A stretch of DNA of 56,870 nt from Ga0074130 sp035565355 (GCA_035565355.1 DATMSM010000003.1:1-56870), one strand, 5' to 3'. Counted from the first letter of the stretch, positions 33,132 through 41,688 are shown. Notes: generated by a model from the letters alone, not told the origin. Numbers and translations: made by a program.

Positions 33132-33974
33132 TCACAGCATCTCGAGCGAGCGCTTGCGCGTGGGCGGCGGAAAGGCGGCGTCGAGATCGGCGAGGTCAGC
33201 CGCGGTCAATACAAGCTCGGCGCTGCCGCGGTTTTCCTGCACGTGCGCCTCGTTGCCGGCCTTGGGAATCGCGATCACATTCGGCTTGCGCAGCGTCCAC
33301 GCCAGTGCAATCTGCGCGGAGGTGGCATTGTGGCACTGCGCAATCTGCGCTAACACCGGATGGCGCAGCAGGCGGCCCTGTTCAATCGGTGAATAGGCCA
33401 TGATCGGCACATTGCGTTGCTCCAGCCAGGGCAGCAGATCAAACTCAACGCCTCTGCGGGTCAGGTTGTAGAGCACCTGATTGGTCTGCACGCGCTCGCC
33501 GTTTGTCTCGGCCACCCACTCTTCCATGTCGTCGACATCGAGATTGGAAACGCCCCAGTGACGGATCTTGCCCTGATCGACCAGACGCTCCAGCGCCTCT
33601 ATGGTCTCGGAGAAATCCGGGCCGCCGCGCCAATGATAGAGATAGAGGTCGAGATAGTCGGTGCCCAGGCGGCGCAGGCTGGCCTCGCAGGCATTCGGCA
33701 CGCCGCGCTTGCTGGCGTTCGAGGGCAGCACCTTGCTGACCAGATAGACATCCTTGCGCCGCCCGGCGATGGCCTTGCCCACCACCTTTTCCGAGCCGCC
33801 GTTAGCGTACATCTCGGCGGTATCGATCAGCGTCATGCCGAGATCGATGCCGACCTGCAGGGCGCGGACTTCCGCGGCCTCGGCGCGTGCGGACTCCCCC
33901 ATATACCAGGTGCCCTGCCCCAGTGCAGGAACGCTGATGCCGGAGGGAAATGTCACTTTACGAATATCGCTCAT
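33132..33974 (-). CDS. Aldo/keto reductase
   Basis: A 280-residue TIM-barrel oxidoreductase. The catalytic tetrad is visible as Asp and Tyr in DTAEMYANGGSE, Lys in VYLVSKVLPSN and His in YLYHWRGG. The NADPH region has IPKAGNEAHVQEN near the C-terminus. The start at 33974 (MSDIRKVTFPSG) is preferred; the frame extends 38 codons upstream with no family likeness. The physiological substrate is not known; close relatives reduce small aldehydes and keto compounds such as 2,5-diketogluconate. Gap to glgP (32963-33131) holds nothing recognised. Confidence 0.9.
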   Translation of the reverse strand: MSDIRKVTFPSGISVPALGQGTWYMGESARAEAAEVRALQVGIDLGMTLIDTAEMYANGGSEKVVGKAIAGRRKDVYLVSKVLPSNASKRGVPNACEASLRRLGTDYLDLYLYHWRGGPDFSETIEALERLVDQGKIRHWGVSNLDVDDMEEWVAETNGERVQTNQVLYNLTRRGVEFDLLPWLEQRNVPIMAYSPIEQGRLLRHPVLAQIAQCHNATSAQIALAWTLRKPNVIAIPKAGNEAHVQENRGSAELVLTAADLADLDAAFPPPTRKRSLEML

Positions 33975-34137
33975 TGCGGCTTCCTTGCTTGCGTATCGAG
34001 AATATCCAGATGATACCGCGCCGCAAATGCAGCATTGATGCCAGAGCAGCGCTTGCGTACCATCTGATACAGATGAAATGCGCATCACTTAGGTGTAAGC
34101 TGTCCGCCAGCGATTTTTCGGGTCAAAGGGGTCGAAG

Positions 34138-35079
34138 ATGGTCGATAAAAGGATAGAAATGGAGGACGAGAACGCGGTCTACAAGACCTTGCTCGAATCC
34201 ACCAAGGCGATTCCTTGGAAGATCGACTGGGACACGATGACCTTTGCCTACATCGGTCCGCAGATCGAGACCCTGCTCGGCTGGCCGCGCGAAAGCTGGC
34301 TCAGCGCCAACGACTGGGCCATGCGTATGCACGAGGATGACCGCGAAAAAGTCGTGAACTTCTGCATCTCGCAATCCAAGGCTGGCGTCGATCACGAAGC
34401 CGACTATCGCGCCCTGACCAAGGACGGCGGTTATATCTGGATACGCGATGTCGTGCACGTCGTGCGTAACGAGGATGGCAGCGCCAATGCGCTGATCGGC
34501 TTCATGTTCGACATTACCGAGCGCAAGCAGATAGAGGAGGAGTTGGTTCGCCTGCAGAAGGAGTTCCGCGAGCTCTCGTATAAAGACGGTCTGACCGGGG
34601 TCGCCAACCGGCGCATGCTCGACTCGGTGCTCGACATCGAATGGAACAATGCGCAACGCAACAAGCAGCCGCTCTCGGTGATTCTCCTCGATATCGATTA
34701 CTTCAAGCAGTTCAACGACCACTACGGCCATATCCAGGGCGACGACTGCCTCAAGCGCGTCGCGGCGGCACTGAGCAAGGTGGGCACGCGTGCGCGCGAT
34801 TTCTTTGCCCGCTACGGCGGCGAGGAGTTCATTCTGGTGCTCCCGGAAACCGATGCCGAGTCAGCGCACCGGGTCGCCGAACGCTGCCGTGCGACGATTT
34901 TCAAGGAGCAGATTGCGCACGAGAAATCGGACGCCGGCCAGATCCTGACCATCAGCCTTGGCATCGCTACCCTCACGCCGACCCACAAGGACGATCCGCT
35001 CACCTTCATGGAGAAAGTGGACCGTCAGCTCTACCTGGCCAAGCAGCGCGGACGCAACTGCATCGTCAACGAAGTCTGA
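34138..35079 (+). CDS. PAS-GGDEF diguanylate cyclase
   Basis: A 313-residue soluble signalling protein. A PAS domain (about residues 10-135) with a PAC end (DHEADYRALTKDGGYIWIRD, IGFMFDITERKQIEEEL) is joined by a short coiled helix to a GGDEF domain. The active site is GGEEF (227-231), competent for c-di-GMP synthesis, and the RxxD inhibitory site is intact at 218-221. No membrane segment is seen, so it senses something in the cytosol. Transcribed alone, convergent with thiD. Confidence 0.93.
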   Translation: MVDKRIEMEDENAVYKTLLESTKAIPWKIDWDTMTFAYIGPQIETLLGWPRESWLSANDWAMRMHEDDREKVVNFCISQSKAGVDHEADYRALTKDGGYIWIRDVVHVVRNEDGSANALIGFMFDITERKQIEEELVRLQKEFRELSYKDGLTGVANRRMLDSVLDIEWNNAQRNKQPLSVILLDIDYFKQFNDHYGHIQGDDCLKRVAAALSKVGTRARDFFARYGGEEFILVLPETDAESAHRVAERCRATIFKEQIAHEKSDAGQILTISLGIATLTPTHKDDPLTFMEKVDRQLYLAKQRGRNCIVNEV

Positions 35080-35086
35080 GTGCGCC

Positions 35087-35914
35087 TCAGGCCAGCAGAT
35101 GCATGGCCACCGGTGCGTGGCCGTGATTGACGGGGCCTTGCCCGTGCCCCGTCTGTACCGACGCGCCGGCGGCAATGGCCTTGATGATGTAATCGCGCCC
35201 GGCCCCCACCGCCTGCGGCAGTGAACGACCCAGCGCCAGATGCGCTGCGATGGCGGACGACAGGGTGCAGCCGCTGCCGTTGATATTGCGGCTGGCGATG
35301 CGCGGCCCTTCCATCCGCAGCCATTCGCGCGGCGCACTGCCCTGTTCGGCGTAGATATCGACGATCTGCTCGCCCGGCAGGTGGCCGCCCTTGAGCAGCA
35401 CGGCCGGCGCACCCAGCGCCAGCAGGTCGCGCGTGGCCTCCTCCAGCGCGGCGCGATCGCCGAGCTTGCGTTGCAGTAGCAGTGCTGCCTCATCCAGATT
35501 GGGCGTGATCACAGCGGCCAGCGGGAACAATTCGCGCACCAGCACATCCACCGTTTCCGGCGTGATCAGCGGGTCGCCGTTGGCTGCCACCATGACCGGG
35601 TCGAGCACCACCTTCTCTATGCCGTAGTGGCGAATAGCCCAGGCAACGACCTCGACGACTTCGGGCGAATGCAGCATGCCGATCTTGAGCGCATCCACGC
35701 CGATATCGCCGAGCACCGCCTCGATCTGCGCCTTGAGAAAGTCCACCGGCACCGCATGAATGCCGGTGACGCCGGTGGTGTTCTGCGCGGTCAGGGCAGT
35801 GATCGCCGTCATGGCGTAGCAGCCAAGCGCGGCAACGGTCTTGATGTCGGCCTGGATGCCGGCACCGCCGCCGCTGTCGGAACCGGCAATCGAGAGTACG
35901 CGTGGATAGTGCAT
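35087..35914 (-). CDS. thiD: Hydroxymethylpyrimidine/phosphomethylpyrimidine kinase
   Basis: A 275-residue ribokinase-like enzyme of thiamine synthesis, phosphorylating HMP and HMP-P. Blocks seen are SIAGSDSGGGAGIQADIKT at the N-terminus, VLDPVMVAANGDPLI, and INGSGCTLSSAIAAHLALG with the catalytic cysteine/aspartate-region loop. The start at 35914 gives the normal N-terminus but is not preceded by a Shine-Dalgarno sequence (the upstream bases read TTCTCCTC). It lies only 28 bases after the terminal hairpin of ssrA, so it may depend on transcription through ssrA. No TPP riboswitch was found. Confidence 0.95.
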   Translation of the reverse strand: MHYPRVLSIAGSDSGGGAGIQADIKTVAALGCYAMTAITALTAQNTTGVTGIHAVPVDFLKAQIEAVLGDIGVDALKIGMLHSPEVVEVVAWAIRHYGIEKVVLDPVMVAANGDPLITPETVDVLVRELFPLAAVITPNLDEAALLLQRKLGDRAALEEATRDLLALGAPAVLLKGGHLPGEQIVDIYAEQGSAPREWLRMEGPRIASRNINGSGCTLSSAIAAHLALGRSLPQAVGAGRDYIIKAIAAGASVQTGHGQGPVNHGHAPVAMHLLA

Positions 35915-35941
35915 GAGGAGAATCCGTAGGGTAGAAATGAC

Positions 35942-36194
35942 GGCGGGGACCGAAGTCCCCGCCGATAGCCATTCTGTTTCTTGGACGGCTATGTCCTCAG
36001 CGGGCCTTAAGCGGCCAGTGCGAAACGCTCATCGTTGGCGTTTGTGGTTTTGCGCGGATTACGTCCGTCGCCTCTCGGGTTGCCTGCTCGCCTTTTTTCA
36101 CCCTGTCGAAACCAGTACAGCCCCTCAGTGGTGGAGCTGGCGGGAATCGAACCCGCGTCCAGAATGCCGTCCAGTTGCCGGAATTACAACCATG
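35942..36194 (-). ncRNA. ssrA: Circularly permuted (two-piece) tmRNA gene
   Basis: On the minus strand the tRNA-like 3' part comes first: T-arm GCGGGTTCGATTCCCGC, acceptor strand CAGCTCC (36139-36133), discriminator A and encoded CCA ending at 36129. After only four bases (CTGA) the 5' part begins at 36124: GGGGCTGTACTGGTTTCGAC, the classical tmRNA start and D-loop. GGGGCTG pairs with CAGCTCC over seven pairs with a G-U at the third pair, the alanine identity element. The tag frame follows (36039-36007). The gene closes with GGCGGGGAC-TTCG-GTCCCCGCC (35963-35942). Thus the order is acceptor piece, short loop, coding piece, which implies processing into two RNAs. Outer ends are estimates from the promoter and last hairpin. 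Confidence 0.92.
36007..36039 (-). other. ssrA: tmRNA proteolysis-tag reading frame (ANDERFALAA)
   Basis: GCC AAC GAT GAG CGT TTC GCA CTG GCC GCT TAA encodes ANDERFALAA and stop. With the alanine from the charged tmRNA this gives AANDERFALAA, ending in the ALAA degron read by ClpXP; clpX and clpP lie 8-10 kb away in the same window. Confidence 0.95.
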
Positions 36195-36200
36195 AACAGG

Positions 36201-36229
36201 ATTATGGGGCCAAGGGTCCGGATTTTCAA
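36201..36229 (-). promoter_or_regulatory. ssrA promoter
   Basis: On the minus strand TTGAAA (36229-36224) and CATAAT (36206-36201) are separated by 17 bases, a good sigma-70 pair. Transcription would start near 36194, about 65 bases before the tRNA-like CCA end, which fits the expected acceptor-piece size. Confidence 0.7.
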
Positions 36230-36264
36230 GGGCTTGCGCAAGCCTCGGCGCACTTTCTGCTCAC

Positions 36265-38424
36265 TCACCCGGTCCGGCGCTCACGCTTGCGCCAGGCCAT
36301 GACGGCCGGGGCCACGGCGACGGCCAGTGCCAGCAGCAGCAGGCCCAACGGCCACAGCACGGGCGCATTCCACGCGGCGCGCTGTTCCGCGCGCAGGGCC
36401 GGATCGAGCCGCTGGTACTTGAGCGTGTTATGGCCGACCTTGCTGGGTTTGCGGTTGTACAACCAGGCGTGGCCGAGCGTGTAATCCTTGGGATGAAAGC
36501 CCCACACCCAGGGCGCATCGCGACGCAGTATCTCGACCATGCGGTCGATGATGCGCTGGCGCTCGGGCGTATTTTCCATGCTGCGCATCTGCTCGAACAG
36601 GCGATCGTATTCCGGGTTGGCGTAATTGGCGGCATTCTCGCCGTTGTGCTTGACCCGACTCTGCGGCCCGTAGAAGAGGAAGAGGAAGTTCTCCGGGTCC
36701 GGGTAATCGGCGTTCCAGCCGAAATAGAAGATCTGGCTCGCGCCCTTGCGCACCTTCTCTTGGAAACGGTTCCAGTCGGTGCTGCGCACCACCAGCTGCA
36801 CATCGATCTTGTGGAACTGCTTGACCAGCCAGTCAGTGCGCGCCTTGGAGCCGACCCCGCCGCCGGTGGTGTCGAGATTCACGATCAGCGGCGCGCCGGT
36901 TTTGGCGTTGCGGCCATTCGGATAACCCGCCTCGGCCAGCAGCTTCTTTGCATCCGCGATGCTGCGCCGCTCCGCCCTGCCGTCCACATTCCGGTACATA
37001 TACGGGTTGATGCCCTCCGGTTCCGGCCGGTGGCCGAAGATGCCCGGCGGAATCGGCCCCTGGGCGGCAACCCCACGGCCATTGGTGAAGATGGAGATGA
37101 ACTCCTCCTGATCCAGCGCAATCGAGATGGCCTGGCGGATCTTGCGCGCCGCCTCGGGGTCGGACCCGCCTGCGCCTATCAGCGGGTCGAGCATGTTGAA
37201 GCCCATGAACATGTCGCTGATCGCCACCGAGGTGATGAGACGTATACCCCGCGCCTGCATTTCCTCGGTCAGATTGATGTCGCCGCCGCCGCCGACCTGC
37301 ACCGCCTGGTCGAAGGAATCAGATGAGATGCCGGAGGCATCGTAATAGCCCTGCAGGAACTTGTTCCAGTAGGGAATCTGCTCCTTCTCGCGTGTAAATA
37401 CGACCTTGTCGATAAAGGGCAACGGCTTGCCGCAATCGGCCAGCAGGCCGGCCTCACGGTCGCCGGCCTCGCCCTCGCAGGGGTACGCGTCGCCGTGATA
37501 GTTGGGGTTGCGCTCCAGCACCATGCGCGCATTCGGATTGTTCTCGGTCAGCATGTAGGGGCCGGTGCCGACCGGATACCAGTCCAGCACCAGATTCCTC
37601 TCCAGCATGCCGGGCTGGCTGTGGAAGCGGTCCGCCTCCCAGGGCATGGGGGCGAAGAAGTTCATCGCCAGCCAGTAGAGGAACTGCGGGTATTTGCCCT
37701 TGATGCGGATACGGTAACGGTAGCGGTCAAGCACTTCCACGCCGGGGATGTCGTACTGGCGCAAGTCCAGCCACGTCCCCGCCGGCTGGCCGGCAGCGGC
37801 CTGCTTGAGCAGCTTGCCATAATCGCCGAGGCCAACGATGTATCCGCTCATCAGGCCGAAGATGGGCGAGTGCAGCTGCGGATGCGCCAGGCGCTTGATG
37901 TTGTAGACGTAGTCTGCGGCGATTAGCTCGCGACTGCCGGTCTCGGCAAAATCACGCAGGCCGGAGATCCCGGCCAGATCGGCGGGCTTGAGATCATGAT
38001 AACGATGGCTGCCGTCGGCCCTGAGCGCAAAAGCCGGATGCGGCTGAAAGCGGATGCCCGGCCGCAGTTCGATCACATAGTCCGTGTAGGCAATGCGCTC
38101 GGCCGGTGCATGCGCCGGCAAGGGTTTACCTTGCGCATCGAAGTACTGCGCCTGCGGCACCTGCGTAACGGTGCCCGGCACCAGCGTGTACGGCCGTTTC
38201 AGATAATGGTATTGCAGCGGCGGCTCGTACACTTGGCCGAGAAAGGTCGCCTCGTCTTCGGCATAGGATTGCACCGGATCGAGGTGTTTGGGACGCTCGG
38301 TAAAGGCGGTGTAGAGCGTGTTCGCCAGGCGTTCCTCTGCAGGATAGGGATTGTTCCACTCGCTGCCGCAGGCGGCGAGCAAAACGGCAAGACAGCAGAT
38401 CAGGCCATGACGGAGACTTAGCAT
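36265..38424 (-). CDS. Peptide-type ABC transporter substrate-binding lipoprotein with C-terminal membrane helix
   Basis: A 719-residue SBP_bac_5 (OppA/DppA-like) protein. The start at 38424 gives a lipoprotein signal MLSLRHGLICCLAVLLAAC with Cys19 as the lipidated residue. The body has the solute-binding fold (YEPPLQYHYLKRPY, VGTGPYMLTENNPNARMVLERN, FYFGWNADYPDPENF). Residues about 683-708 (APVLWPLGLLLLALAVAVAP, then VMAWRKRERR) form a hydrophobic helix with a basic end, so the protein may be anchored at both ends. It is longer than usual (500-600). No permease or ATPase gene is adjacent; it is divergent from fabI. Ligand unknown. Confidence 0.85.
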   Translation of the reverse strand: MLSLRHGLICCLAVLLAACGSEWNNPYPAEERLANTLYTAFTERPKHLDPVQSYAEDEATFLGQVYEPPLQYHYLKRPYTLVPGTVTQVPQAQYFDAQGKPLPAHAPAERIAYTDYVIELRPGIRFQPHPAFALRADGSHRYHDLKPADLAGISGLRDFAETGSRELIAADYVYNIKRLAHPQLHSPIFGLMSGYIVGLGDYGKLLKQAAAGQPAGTWLDLRQYDIPGVEVLDRYRYRIRIKGKYPQFLYWLAMNFFAPMPWEADRFHSQPGMLERNLVLDWYPVGTGPYMLTENNPNARMVLERNPNYHGDAYPCEGEAGDREAGLLADCGKPLPFIDKVVFTREKEQIPYWNKFLQGYYDASGISSDSFDQAVQVGGGGDINLTEEMQARGIRLITSVAISDMFMGFNMLDPLIGAGGSDPEAARKIRQAISIALDQEEFISIFTNGRGVAAQGPIPPGIFGHRPEPEGINPYMYRNVDGRAERRSIADAKKLLAEAGYPNGRNAKTGAPLIVNLDTTGGGVGSKARTDWLVKQFHKIDVQLVVRSTDWNRFQEKVRKGASQIFYFGWNADYPDPENFLFLFYGPQSRVKHNGENAANYANPEYDRLFEQMRSMENTPERQRIIDRMVEILRRDAPWVWGFHPKDYTLGHAWLYNRKPSKVGHNTLKYQRLDPALRAEQRAAWNAPVLWPLGLLLLALAVAVAPAVMAWRKRERRTG

Positions 38425-38478
38425 GCCCGGCAGTTTAGCCCAAGCCGAAGCGTGGCGGCCCTCTCCGGCCCGTTCCGC

Positions 38479-38484
38479 TATAAT
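38479..38484 (+). promoter_or_regulatory. Probable -10 element of fabI
   Basis: A perfect TATAAT lies 36 bases before the fabI start within CTATAATTCCGCC, a 13-base string also present at the candidate promoter at 16003-16015. The -35 region is poor. Confidence 0.45.
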
Positions 38485-38520
38485 TCCGCCTTCCAAACAG
38501 GGATATCAGGGAATATAAGA

Positions 38521-39318
38521 ATGGGCTTTCTAGCCGGAAAACGCATCCTGCTCACGGGTCTGCTGAGCAACCGCTCCATTTCGTATGGCATCGCCAAGGC
38601 TTGCCATCGCGAGGGTGCAGAACTCGCCTTCACTTACCAGAACGAACGCTTCCTCGACCGCATCACCAAGTTTGCCGCCGAATTCGACAGCAAGCTGGTG
38701 TTCCAGTGCGACGTTGCCGAGGACGCACAGATCGATGCCCTGTTCGCCGACCTGGGCAAGCATTGGGATAGCCTGGACAGCGTGGTACATTCAATTGCCT
38801 TCGCCCCGGCCGAAGCTATCGAAGGAGATTTCCTGACCGGCATTTCGCGCGAATCCTTCCGCATCGCCCACGACATCTCCTCTTACAGCTTCGCCGCGCT
38901 GGCCAAGGGCGCCCGCCCGCTGATGCAGGGCCGCAACGGCTCGCTACTGTGCCTCTCCTATCTGGGCGCCGAACGCACCATGCCCAACTACAACACCATG
39001 GGCCTGGCCAAGGCCAGTCTCGAAGCCGCCACACGCTATCTGGCCTTCTCGCTCGGCCCGGAAGGCATCCGCGCCAACGCCCTGTCGGCCGGCCCGATCA
39101 AGACGCTGGCAGCCTCCGGCATCGGCAACTTCGGCAAGCTGTTGGCCTACAACTCTCACCACGCCCCGCTGCGCCGTAACGTCACCATTGAGGAGGTCGG
39201 CAACGCCGCCGCCTTCCTGCTCTCGGACCTCGCCAGCGGTATCACCGGCGAAGTCATCTACGTCGATGGCGGCATGCACTCCACCGCCCTCGGCAATCCG
39301 GATCCTCTGCCCTCGTAA
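38521..39318 (+). CDS. fabI: Enoyl-[acyl-carrier-protein] reductase (NADH)
   Basis: A 265-residue short-chain dehydrogenase completing fatty-acid elongation. The N-terminus MGFLAGKRILLTGLLSNRSI and the SYGIAKACHREGAELAFTYQ block are typical. The catalytic Tyr-x6-Lys is in NYNTMGLAK. The ATG at 38521 is used, since the open frame upstream lies across the promoter. A strong terminator follows. It is divergent from the substrate-binding protein gene. Confidence 0.96.
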   Translation: MGFLAGKRILLTGLLSNRSISYGIAKACHREGAELAFTYQNERFLDRITKFAAEFDSKLVFQCDVAEDAQIDALFADLGKHWDSLDSVVHSIAFAPAEAIEGDFLTGISRESFRIAHDISSYSFAALAKGARPLMQGRNGSLLCLSYLGAERTMPNYNTMGLAKASLEAATRYLAFSLGPEGIRANALSAGPIKTLAASGIGNFGKLLAYNSHHAPLRRNVTIEEVGNAAAFLLSDLASGITGEVIYVDGGMHSTALGNPDPLPS

Positions 39319-39336
39319 AGCATCGCGAACAGCAAT

Positions 39337-39368
39337 AAAAAAGCCCGACCTAGGTCGGGCTTTTTTAT
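39337..39368 (+). terminator. Terminator of fabI
   Basis: AAAAAAGCCCGACC/TAGGTCGGGCTTTTTT is a strong GC stem (AAGCCCGACCTA type) with A-run before and T-run after, about twenty bases past the stop; it can work in both directions. The remaining spacer to 39480 has nothing else recognised. Confidence 0.93.
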
Positions 39369-39480
39369 TGCTTCGGAGAGCTAAAACAGCACAGCTTCGC
39401 CGCCGGGCCGCCCCAAGGTGAAGCGGTAAGTTCGCGGAGTGAACATCCCCACAGACCGTACCAAGCCCACATTCAATTGA

Positions 39481-39542
39481 GGAGCGGGCAAAGCCCGCGA
39501 ACCGTTTTACCCCCTTCCCAGGGAAGGGGGCTAGGGGGATAG
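39481..39542 (+). repeat. Bipartite hairpin repeat, copy 2 (downstream of ppiD)
   Basis: Starts with the same 23 bases as copy 1 (core AGCGGGCAAAGCCCGCGAA), then a second hairpin CCCCCTTCCC-A-GGGAAGGGGG and the tail CTAGGGGGATAG. The tail ends four bases from the ppiD stop codon on the opposite strand, which places it in the 3' untranslated part of ppiD. Confidence 0.7.
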
Positions 39543-39546
39543 CTAC

Positions 39547-41451
39547 TTACTCGGCAGAAGCCTTGGCGGCCAGGGCCTTGTGGTTGATCTCGACCTTGTA
39601 GCGTTCGCGCAGGCTAGCCAGCCAGGCGGTAAAGTCGGCCTCGCTGGCCATCTGTTCGTACTGCTCGCGCAAGGCAGCGGCCCTGGCATCGTCCTTGTCC
39701 GCAGCAATATAAGGCTTGACCTTGCTGATGCGGTAGAGGGTGGTGCTGCCATCCAGCGAGGCCACCGAAACATAGGCCGGCAGCTTGTCGGCCTTGGCGC
39801 CGAATACCGCCTTCAGGGCCGGACCGCTGATACCTTGCGCACCGGCACGGGCAATGCTGCGGCTGCCACTCCAGCTCACCGCCGCCGTCTCGCCGGCATT
39901 GAGCTTGGCGAGACGCGCCTCGGCTTCGGCAGCTGCCAGCTTGGCGGCTTCGTCGCGCTTGAGTTTGGCTTCGATCTGGCTCTGCACCTGCTCCAGCGGC
40001 AGCAGCGCCGCCGGCTTGTGCTCCAGTACGCGCGCCGCCATCAGCGTATTCGGCGCGACCTCAATCGCCTCGGTATTGCGCTTGTTCTTGATCGCGTCGT
40101 CGCTGAACAGCGCCGCCACCATTTTCTCGCTCAGGCCCGGCACCTGGCGGCCCTTGGCCAACCATGGGCCCTGTTGAAGCTGCAGGCCGAGCTGCTCCAC
40201 GACCGGCTTCAGGCTGTCAGCCTGCTCATAGACGGTGTTCGTGAACTGGTCAGCCGCTTCGGCATACTTCTTCGCCGCCAACTGCGCCTTCAGCTCCGTC
40301 GCAATCTCCGTCCTGACCTCGGCCAGCGGCTTGACGCGTTCGGGCTTGACGCTGGTGAGGCGAATGACATGGAAACCATAGTCGGTGCGCACCAGATCGC
40401 TGATCTGGCCTTCCTTGAGTGCAAACACGGCGTCCTCGAAGGGCTTGACCATGGCACCGCGTGCCACTGCGCCGACATCACCGCCAGCGCTGGCCGAGCC
40501 CGGATCCTGGGAGTACTGCTTGGCGAGCTTGGCAAAGTCGGCCGGATTCTTCTTCACCTGGGCCAGCAAATCTGCCGCCTTGGCTTCCGCCGCCTGAACC
40601 ACCTCGGGCGTGGCATCCTTGTCAGCCAGAATCAGAATATGGCTGGCACGGCGCTCTTCCGGCAGCTTGTAACGATCCTGACGCTCGTCGTACCAGGCCT
40701 TGATTTCAGCATCGCTGGCCTGGGATTTCTGCTCGAATGCTTGCTGACTCAGCACGACATACTCGAAACGAACCTGCTCCGGCACTTCGAAGCGCCCCTT
40801 GTTGCTCTCGTAGAAATCCTTGATCGCATCGGCGGTCAATTGCACCTTGGACAGATAGGCCTCGGGCTTCAGGCTCATCTCGCTGATCTCGCGCTCCTCA
40901 AGCGCTGCGGCGAGGAAGGCATTGCCACCCGTGCGCGACACCAGCTTGCCTTCGACCACCGGCAGCAGCGTCATGCGCGTTGCCATGTCCTGACGCAGAC
41001 GGGCTTCCAGGCCTTGCTTGGAGAGACCCTGCGCGGCAGCAATCTGCTCGAAGCGTTCGACCGAGAACTGGCCGCCCACCTGCAGCTCCGGAATCGAAGC
41101 AATCGCCTGTGCCAGCTGTTCATTGCTCACACCGACGCGCGACTCCATGGCATGCACCAGCAGCAGGCGCTGATTGATGAGGTTGTCCAGCACCGCCTGA
41201 CGCACCTCGGGACGTTCCATGGTGGCGGCGTCGAACTGGCCACCGGTAGCGGCACGCATGCGCTCGCCCTGCTCGCGCAAGGCTTCTTGAAACTGCTGCT
41301 GGGTGATCTTGCTCTTGCCCACCGTAGCGAGATCACCGGCGGCGCCGCCTCCGCTCATATAGGAATCAACGCCCCAGAGCGCAAAGGGAATCGTGATCAA
41401 CAGCAGAAAGATCTGAACCAGCTTCTTGTTGTTGCGTACGGAATCGAACAT
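39547..41451 (-). CDS. ppiD: Periplasmic peptidyl-prolyl isomerase PpiD-like chaperone
   Basis: A 634-residue protein with one N-terminal membrane helix (about residues 12-30, VQIFLLLITIPFALWGVDSY), a SurA-like N-domain, and a parvulin PpiC domain near residues 265-365 (RASHILILADKDATPEV, GGDVGAVARGAMVKPFEDAV, VRTDYGFHVIRL). It is anchored in the inner membrane facing the periplasm and helps newly exported proteins fold. Length matches PpiD (about 620). It is the first gene after tRNA-Val on the same strand, with a terminator between them. Confidence 0.93.
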   Translation of the reverse strand: MFDSVRNNKKLVQIFLLLITIPFALWGVDSYMSGGGAAGDLATVGKSKITQQQFQEALREQGERMRAATGGQFDAATMERPEVRQAVLDNLINQRLLLVHAMESRVGVSNEQLAQAIASIPELQVGGQFSVERFEQIAAAQGLSKQGLEARLRQDMATRMTLLPVVEGKLVSRTGGNAFLAAALEEREISEMSLKPEAYLSKVQLTADAIKDFYESNKGRFEVPEQVRFEYVVLSQQAFEQKSQASDAEIKAWYDERQDRYKLPEERRASHILILADKDATPEVVQAAEAKAADLLAQVKKNPADFAKLAKQYSQDPGSASAGGDVGAVARGAMVKPFEDAVFALKEGQISDLVRTDYGFHVIRLTSVKPERVKPLAEVRTEIATELKAQLAAKKYAEAADQFTNTVYEQADSLKPVVEQLGLQLQQGPWLAKGRQVPGLSEKMVAALFSDDAIKNKRNTEAIEVAPNTLMAARVLEHKPAALLPLEQVQSQIEAKLKRDEAAKLAAAEAEARLAKLNAGETAAVSWSGSRSIARAGAQGISGPALKAVFGAKADKLPAYVSVASLDGSTTLYRISKVKPYIAADKDDARAAALREQYEQMASEADFTAWLASLRERYKVEINHKALAAKASAE

Positions 41452-41487
41452 GGCGTGTCTGTCGGTCGTAAAGTCGGAAGGACATGC

Positions 41488-41519
41488 AAAAAAGGCGAAC
41501 CGTGGTAAAGGTCCGCCTT
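41488..41519 (-). terminator. Terminator after tRNA-Val
   Basis: On the minus strand AAGGCGGACC and GGTTCGCCTT (41519-41510, 41501-41492) form a ten-pair stem with one G-U, followed by TTTTTT. Confidence 0.85.
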
Positions 41520-41542
41520 AAGTTGCGCTACTGCAAAGAATC

Positions 41543-41618
41543 TGGTGGGCGCTGACGGGCTCGAACCGCCGACATTCTGCGTGTAAGGCAGACGCTCTAC
41601 CAACTGAGCTAAGCGCCC
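41543..41618 (-). tRNA. tRNA-Val (anticodon UAC)
   Basis: On the minus strand the cloverleaf starts GGGCGCTTAGCTCAGTTGG. The anticodon arm CTGCC-TTACACG-CAG gives TAC, the T-arm has GGTTCGAGCCC, and CCA is encoded at the end. Acceptor stem GGGCGCT/AGCGCCC is complete. Confidence 0.97.
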
Positions 41619-41650
41619 GGTAGAGCGCGCATTATACCGGGGCCCACAAC

Positions 41651-41688
41651 AAAAAGGCCACTCCATCGTCAAATGGTGTGGCCTTTTT
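41651..41688 (-). terminator. Terminator of lon
   Basis: AAAAAGGCCAC and GTGGCCTTTTT form a strong outer stem, extended by CCAT/ATGG inside; a T-run follows on the minus strand (TTTTTGTTG). It is 16 bases past the lon stop. Confidence 0.9.

Noticed and set aside
35915..36010. A TPP riboswitch in front of thiD
   Set aside because: No conserved TPP-box bases are present; the structure here belongs to the tmRNA coding piece.
36129..36170. A tRNA-Ala gene from the T-arm and acceptor sequence
   Set aside because: There is no anticodon arm upstream; the matching 5' acceptor strand lies downstream, showing a permuted tmRNA.
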